From: Ichthyobacteriaceae bacterium
GTDB taxonomy: Bacteria; Bacteroidota; Bacteroidia; Flavobacteriales; JADGDT01
DNA length: 35,715 bases
Direction of reading: 5' to 3'
NCBI GenBank assembly: GCA_016744755.1
Contig: JADGDT010000001.1
Location: 50,506 to 86,220, forward strand
Positions 31,582 to 35,715 of the stretch are shown here, piece after piece (position 1 is the first letter of the stretch; each line of letters starts with the position of its first letter). The translations under genes were made by a program, and so were the position numbers. Under the pieces are notes generated by a model. It ran no database searches. It had not been told where the DNA came from and saw only the letters and a list, made by a program, of their open reading frames with translations.

Positions 31582-33063
31582 ATGGCAAATTATTTTAACA
31601 CACTTCCGTTACGCGATCAATTAAAACAATTGGGAACTTGTGATTTCATGGACAATTCGGAATTCGCAAATGGTGTAGAGAAGCTTAAAGGTAAAAAAAT
31701 AGTAATTGTAGGCTGTGGTGCTCAAGGGTTAAACCAAGGTCTTAACATGCGCGATTCTGGATTAGATATTTCTTACACTTTGCGTGCAGGCGCTATCAAA
31801 GAAAAGCGTCAGTCTTACTTAAATGCAACTGAGAATAATTTTGCAGTAAGTACTTACGAAGAAATGATTCCTAGTGCTGATTTGGTAATCAATCTTACTC
31901 CAGACAAGCAACACACAAATGTTGTAACTGCAGTTATGCCATTGATGAAAAAAGGAGCTACACTTTCTTATTCTCACGGTTTTAACATCGTAGAAGAAGG
32001 AATGCAAGTTCGTAAAGATATCACAGTAATTATGGTTGCTCCAAAATCGCCAGGTTCCGAGGTTCGTGAGGAGTACAAACGTGGTTTTGGTGTACCAACC
32101 CTAATTGCTGTTCATCCTGAGAATGACCCTCAAGGAGATGGTTTCGAAATTGCTAAAGCTTACTGTGTAGCAACTGGTGGACATACTGCCGGAGTTATTG
32201 CTTCATCTTTTGTAGCTGAAGTTAAGTCGGATCTTATGGGCGAGCAAACAATACTTTGTGGTTTATTACAAACTGGTGCAATCCTTTCTTTCGACAAAAT
32301 GGTTGAAAAAGGAATTGAGGCTGGTTATGCATCAAAATTAATTCAGTACGGATGGGAAACTGTTACCGAAGCTCTTAAACATGGTGGTATCACTAACATG
32401 ATGGATAGACTTTCTAACCCTGCTAAAATTGAAGCTTTCAATATTTCGGAAGAATTAAAAGTAATTATGCGTCCGCTTTTCAACAAGCATATGGATGATA
32501 TTATTTCTGGAGAATTCTCGAAAGTAATGATGGAAGATTGGGCTAACGACGATAAAAACCTTCTTGGATGGAGAGCTGCTACAGAAAACACAGCATTTGA
32601 AAAACAAGAAAATACAGCACAAGAGATTTCAGAACAAGAGTATTTCGATAATGGAGTTCTTTTAGTTGCTTTTGTAAAAGCAGGTGTTGAGTTAGCATTC
32701 GAAGCTATGGTTGAAGCTGGTATCAAACCAGAATCTGCATACTACGAGTCGTTACACGAAACTCCATTAATTGCAAATACAATAGCACGTAAGAAACTTT
32801 ACGAAATGAACCGTATTATTTCTGATACTGCTGAGTACGGAACATACCTGTTCGATCATGCTGCACAACCATTATTGGCCAATTTCATGAAAGGAGTTGA
32901 GCTTAACATAATCGGTAAGAAATACGAATCTGCTGATAACGGAGTTGATAACCAAGAACTAATCGCTGTAAACAAAGCAATACGTTCTCACGGAGTAGAG
33001 CAAATTGGAGAAGTTCTTCGTGGCGCAATGACGAATATGAAAAAAGTTGCTACTGAAGCATAA
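31582..33063 (+). CDS. ilvC: Ketol-acid reductoisomerase, class II
   Basis: IlvC isomerises and reduces acetolactate or acetohydroxybutyrate with NADPH and Mg2+. At 493 residues it is the long class II form as in E. coli. The Rossmann motif [11 protein letters not shown] lies at 43-53, and the NADPH-selecting loop [12 protein letters not shown] has Arg68, Arg76 and Ser78 as in E. coli, so NADPH use is expected. [18 protein letters not shown] marks the acid-binding region, and the C-terminal all-helical knotted domain is duplicated as usual ([12 protein letters not shown] and later [16 protein letters not shown]). A strong terminator follows. Confidence 0.96.
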   Translation: MANYFNTLPLRDQLKQLGTCDFMDNSEFANGVEKLKGKKIVIVGCGAQGLNQGLNMRDSGLDISYTLRAGAIKEKRQSYLNATENNFAVSTYEEMIPSADLVINLTPDKQHTNVVTAVMPLMKKGATLSYSHGFNIVEEGMQVRKDITVIMVAPKSPGSEVREEYKRGFGVPTLIAVHPENDPQGDGFEIAKAYCVATGGHTAGVIASSFVAEVKSDLMGEQTILCGLLQTGAILSFDKMVEKGIEAGYASKLIQYGWETVTEALKHGGITNMMDRLSNPAKIEAFNISEELKVIMRPLFNKHMDDIISGEFSKVMMEDWANDDKNLLGWRAATENTAFEKQENTAQEISEQEYFDNGVLLVAFVKAGVELAFEAMVEAGIKPESAYYESLHETPLIANTIARKKLYEMNRIISDTAEYGTYLFDHAAQPLLANFMKGVELNIIGKKYESADNGVDNQELIAVNKAIRSHGVEQIGEVLRGAMTNMKKVATEA

Positions 33064-33071
33064 ATTTCATA

Positions 33072-33104
33072 AGCGTCGGCGTTGCTCAAAGCGACACTGA
33101 CGCT
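33072..33104 (+). repeat. Hairpin directly after ilvC
   Basis: Two 15-base arms (33072-33086 and 33090-33104), both ending in AGCGTC/GACGCT, pair imperfectly around a three-base loop. It begins eight bases past the ilvC stop. Confidence 0.7.
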
Positions 33105-33123
33105 AGAAAAAATAAAATGTTTT

Positions 33124-33175
33124 GTCACCCTCTCACTATCACCACAACCGTGATTAGTGAGAGGGTGACTTTTTT
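33124..33175 (+). terminator. Intrinsic terminator of the ilvBNC unit
   Basis: A stem of about 19 bp with one bulge (33124-33142 with 33150-33169; outer 15 bp perfect) is followed by six Ts to 33175. Confidence 0.95.
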
Positions 33176-33194
33176 CCGCTTAAAAGTTTTATTT

Positions 33195-33265
33195 GGGCGG
33201 TCGAGCGGGCTTTCCGCCTATATCTTTTGCGAAAAGCAAAAGGATGCCGGCTCTATCCCTACCGC
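33195..33265. repeat. Intergenic palindromic element, GGGCGG...CCGCC...ATCCCTACCGC type
   Basis: GGCGG (33196-33200) pairs with CCGCC (33214-33218), and CTTTTGC pairs with GCAAAAG around GAAAA (about 33223-33242), ending in TATCCCTACCGC. The order of blocks resembles an element I recall from many Bacteroidota intergenic regions; no search was possible. Confidence 0.65.
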
Positions 33266-33337
33266 AGTTGGATAAATAGAAAAATAGAATCTTTTTTTGA
33301 TTCTAATTTTTCTATTTTCAAGACAACTGCAAGGGGA
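33256..33337. repeat. Long stem-loop preceding the tandem repeats
   Basis: TCCC (33256-33259), GCAGTTG (33264-33270) and an 18-base arm (33274-33291) pair with GGGA (33334-33337), CAACTGC (33324-33330) and 33299-33317 respectively, giving a stem of about 29 bp around a T-rich loop. Confidence 0.8.
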
Positions 33338-33541
33338 AGTGAAACAATCCCTACCGCTTTTCAAACAGTCATCCGCTCGCTATCACCGTTGTGAAGATAG
33401 CGAGCGGATGACTAGAATTTTTCTTTTCATTTTAGTATTTTCAAGACAGTTGCAAGGGGATGTGAAACAATCCCTACCACTTTTCAAACAGTCACCCGCT
33501 CGCTATCACCGTTGTGAGGATAGCAAGCGGATGACTAGAAT
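33314..33541. repeat. Two 105-base direct repeats with a 123-base period, each with a large hairpin
   Basis: Copies at 33314-33418 and 33437-33541 agree at 98 of 105 positions by hand alignment. Copy 1 carries a perfect 18-bp stem (33367-33384 with 33396-33413) around an 11-base loop. Copy 2 has two mismatches in the same stem. The period is a multiple of three, which leaves an 88-codon frame open across both, but I regard it as non-coding. Confidence 0.92.
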
Positions 33542-33559
33542 ACATATATATGACACGGC

Positions 33560-33590
33560 TTAAGTAGTTTACCCTAAAAAAACTACTTAA
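33560..33590. repeat. Perfect 11-bp hairpin upstream of the surface protein
   Basis: TTAAGTAGTTT (33560-33570) pairs with AAACTACTTAA (33580-33590) around a nine-base loop, 70 bases before the TTG start. It could be a terminator fragment or leader hairpin. Confidence 0.7.
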
Positions 33591-33659
33591 TACTTGTGGG
33601 TATAAGGACTTATTTTATCTTATGTGTACATAATACACTAACAGCAAAAAAATCTTAAT

Positions 33660-35715
33660 TTGATAAAAAAATCATTACTCTTTGCTTTGGCAATATTGCT
33701 AGCAGGCACTACCCATGCCCAATACACACTTACCGACGACGATGTTGTTGTAGAAGGTGGAGTATTAAAAGAATACACAAATTCAACAGAGAAAAACATA
33801 ATTATCCCCCAAACTTTAGATGGGCAAACTGTAACTGTTCTTGGAGAAGCTGTTTTCTATTCAAAATATATGACAGGTGTTGTAATTCCTAATACCGTAA
33901 CATCTATCGAGTATAGGGCTTTTAATCAAAATAAATTAACAAGTGTTATTATTCCAACTTCAGTTACAAACATTGGTAAAACTGCATTTAAGGGCAACAA
34001 ACTTACAAGCATCACTTTACATAACACTGTTACTTCAATAGGAGAAGCAGCATTTAATGGAAATTCAATTGTTACAATAAATGGAGAAGCATTTGATGGT
34101 ATTTTCTATAAGAGGAACATGGATGGCTCGGAAGATAATAGCACTATTGTTTCTTATGGAGGATCTTCAAGAACACTTAACTTTATACCAAGTTATGTTA
34201 CAACTATTGGGAATAAGGCTTTTGAATCTTGTAGTCTTACAAGTGTTATCATACCCAATACTGTTACATCACTAGGAGAATATGCATTTGGATATAATAA
34301 TATTACAATTGCAACTTTATCTAATTCAATTACTGTTTTACCTACTGGAATTTTTACTAGTAATAAATTATTAAGTATTTCTATTCCAAGTAGCGTTACT
34401 GAAATTGGCTATCATGCTTTTTACCGTAATCAATTGTCAAGTATTACATTTCCTAACTCAGTAACTACTATAGGAACTTACTCATTTGCATACAATAATT
34501 TTACTAGCTTAACTTTTCCTAATTCGGTTACTGAAATTAAGTCATTTGCATTTATGTCAAATAAGTTAACAAGTGTTACGCTACCAAATGCAATAACAAG
34601 AATAACACAATACTCCTTTGCATATAATGAATTAACGAATATAAATATACCTGCCTCCGTTACTTATATCGAAAGAAGTTCATTACGTAATAATAAATTA
34701 ATTAGTGTTGTTATACCTAATTCTGTTACCGGAATTGGAGATGAAGCGTTTGTAAATAATAAAATTACTAGTCTTGATATGCCTAGTTCAGTCACTAATT
34801 TAGGAGAAGCTGTATTTAATGGCAATAGTATTAACTTGATTAATGGTGAATCATCAGATGGAATTGTTTTTGGAAGAAATTCTGATGGATCAGATGATTT
34901 AACTAAGATTGTGGCTTACGGTGGAGTTGCTAAAGTCATTGATTTTATTCCAACTTCAGTTAAAATCATTGATGATAAAGCATTTTATGATAATGAATTT
35001 CGTATGGATATAACCAGCGTAACTCTACCAAACTCAATAACTACTATTGGACGTAGTGCTTTTAGCTACAATAAACTTACTAGTATTATTATTCCTACGT
35101 CAGTTACTGAAATTGATTATGGGGCATTTGTAAATAATGAACTTACAGGTTTTATATTGCCTGCGGCTGAAAAATCGGGTTATTTATTTGAAAACTGGAA
35201 TGGAGATATTGCAGCAAATACCGAAATAACAGGGCTTTGGGCAAAATATACTGCAAATTTCAGTAAGATATATATCGACCAAACTATTGAATTCGAAGCA
35301 CTAAGTAATGCTACTTATGGAGGAGATAACATTGAATTAACAGCAACTTCAAGCAGTAGACTAGACGTATCTTATTCTTCTAGCAATACTCAAATTGCAA
35401 GTATAGTTAATGGTGAAATTGTAATTAAAAAAGCTGGCACTTGTAATATAACGGCTAGTCAATCTGGAAATGGAACATACAACCCTGCTGAAGATGTAGT
35501 ACGATCATTTGTTGTAAATAAAAAAGGAATAAGCGTAACAGCCAATGCAGGTCAAACAAAAGTTTACGGCGATGCCGAACCAATTTTAACTTATATTGCC
35601 GATGCACTTGTGGGAGGTGATATTTTTACTGGAGAATTAGGTAGAGAAGAAGGTGAAGAAGTAGGTTTCTATGAAATTATGATTGGTAATTTAAGTGCTG
35701 GTAATAATTATAATT
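33660..35715 (+). CDS. BspA-like leucine-rich-repeat surface protein with MBG domain, 3' end outside window
   Basis: I start this at TTG 33660-33662, since no in-frame ATG precedes the signal peptide (IKKSLLFALAILLAGTTHAQ); about 685 residues are visible. Residues about 60-490 hold some 16 LRR_5 repeats of 22 residues (LTSVIIPNTVTSIGEYAF type) with two matching inserts (NGEAFDGIFYKRN and NGESSDGIVFGRN). Then come an InlB-type repeat (GYLFENWNG), an Ig-like segment (IEFEALSNATYGGDNIELTATSSS region) and an MBG domain (SVTANAGQTKVYGDAEP). Such proteins bind host or extracellular ligands and are usually exported by T9SS; a sorting domain would lie beyond the edge. Confidence 0.88.
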   Translation, partial: MIKKSLLFALAILLAGTTHAQYTLTDDDVVVEGGVLKEYTNSTEKNIIIPQTLDGQTVTVLGEAVFYSKYMTGVVIPNTVTSIEYRAFNQNKLTSVIIPTSVTNIGKTAFKGNKLTSITLHNTVTSIGEAAFNGNSIVTINGEAFDGIFYKRNMDGSEDNSTIVSYGGSSRTLNFIPSYVTTIGNKAFESCSLTSVIIPNTVTSLGEYAFGYNNITIATLSNSITVLPTGIFTSNKLLSISIPSSVTEIGYHAFYRNQLSSITFPNSVTTIGTYSFAYNNFTSLTFPNSVTEIKSFAFMSNKLTSVTLPNAITRITQYSFAYNELTNINIPASVTYIERSSLRNNKLISVVIPNSVTGIGDEAFVNNKITSLDMPSSVTNLGEAVFNGNSINLINGESSDGIVFGRNSDGSDDLTKIVAYGGVAKVIDFIPTSVKIIDDKAFYDNEFRMDITSVTLPNSITTIGRSAFSYNKLTSIIIPTSVTEIDYGAFVNNELTGFILPAAEKSGYLFENWNGDIAANTEITGLWAKYTANFSKIYIDQTIEFEALSNATYGGDNIELTATSSSRLDVSYSSSNTQIASIVNGEIVIKKAGTCNITASQSGNGTYNPAEDVVRSFVVNKKGISVTANAGQTKVYGDAEPILTYIADALVGGDIFTGELGREEGEEVGFYEIMIGNLSAGNNYN

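Larger units (their letters stand above)
33064..33659. other. 596-base non-coding region rich in hairpins
   Basis: No convincing gene lies here. It holds the ilvC terminator, an intergenic palindromic element, a long stem-loop and a 123-bp tandem repeat (each listed), then the upstream region of the surface protein. TATGT-GT-ACATA at 33621-33632 is a short inverted repeat that could be an operator for the next gene. Confidence 0.7.

Noticed and set aside
33297-33563. 88-codon plus-strand ORF spanning the 123-bp tandem repeats
   Set aside because: The frame stays open only because the period is a multiple of three. The sequence is dominated by perfect hairpins, has no homology I recognise, and differences between copies change amino acids.
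33850-35150. Regular 66-base periodicity resembling a CRISPR or tandem DNA repeat
   Set aside because: The period encodes 22-residue LRR_5 units with synonymous and conservative variation; there are no constant repeats with unique spacers.

Overview
The window reads as chromosomal DNA of a low-GC member of the Bacteroidota. The signs are a secreted serine protease ending in a type IX secretion (T9SS) sorting domain, SusC-like TonB plug repeats, a BspA-type leucine-rich-repeat surface protein with an MBG domain, DUF4252, and intergenic palindromic repeats of a kind I recall from this phylum. Order and genus cannot be fixed from the sequence alone. I see no tRNA, rRNA, CRISPR array, transposase or phage gene.

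Layout. From 1 to 4.8 kb lies a minus-strand run: an enoyl-CoA hydratase cut by the window edge, a hemolysin III family membrane protein, ung, a small membrane protein, an ElaA-type acetyltransferase, and a large TPR/histidine-kinase-like protein whose catalytic residues are missing. From 4.9 to 11.4 kb are a Nudix hydrolase overlapping a metallo-beta-lactamase-fold hydrolase, the T9SS protease (minus), a secreted tandem TonB-plug protein, kbl with a GNAT gene, and an exported MsrB-MsrA fusion. From 11.4 to 16.1 kb are a membrane-anchored MutS-like ATPase, a thioesterase, a MobA-like nucleotidyltransferase, an O6-alkylguanine repair methyltransferase and a PfkB kinase. From 16.1 to 18.0 kb a type II restriction-modification pair is convergent and overlapping, and its cytosine methyltransferase carries an N-terminal MerR-like helix-turn-helix. 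From 18.4 to 25.0 kb are DUF456, a cyclophilin, a two-gene secreted Ntn-hydrolase / GATase-like lipoprotein operon, DUF4252, a small secreted protein and an unrecognised helical protein.

From 25.2 to 33.1 kb is a branched-chain amino acid cluster: leuA, leuB, tatD, ilvB, ilvN, ilvC. IlvBN makes acetolactate, IlvC converts it to the dihydroxy acid, and LeuA and LeuB serve the leucine branch. ilvD, leuC and leuD are not in the window. The main find is a ribosome-mediated transcription attenuator upstream of ilvB: a 20-codon leader ORF with a Val-Ile-Ile-Leu-Leu-Leu run, an antiterminator formed with sequence at the leader stop codon, and an intrinsic terminator. The spaces around leuB, ilvN and ilvC hold mosaics of short palindromes separated by ATAAAC-type spacers, and ilvN is bracketed by 31-nt inverted repeats.

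From 33.1 to 35.7 kb, a hairpin-dense non-coding stretch with a 123-bp tandem repeat precedes the BspA-like surface protein, which starts at TTG and runs off the window end.
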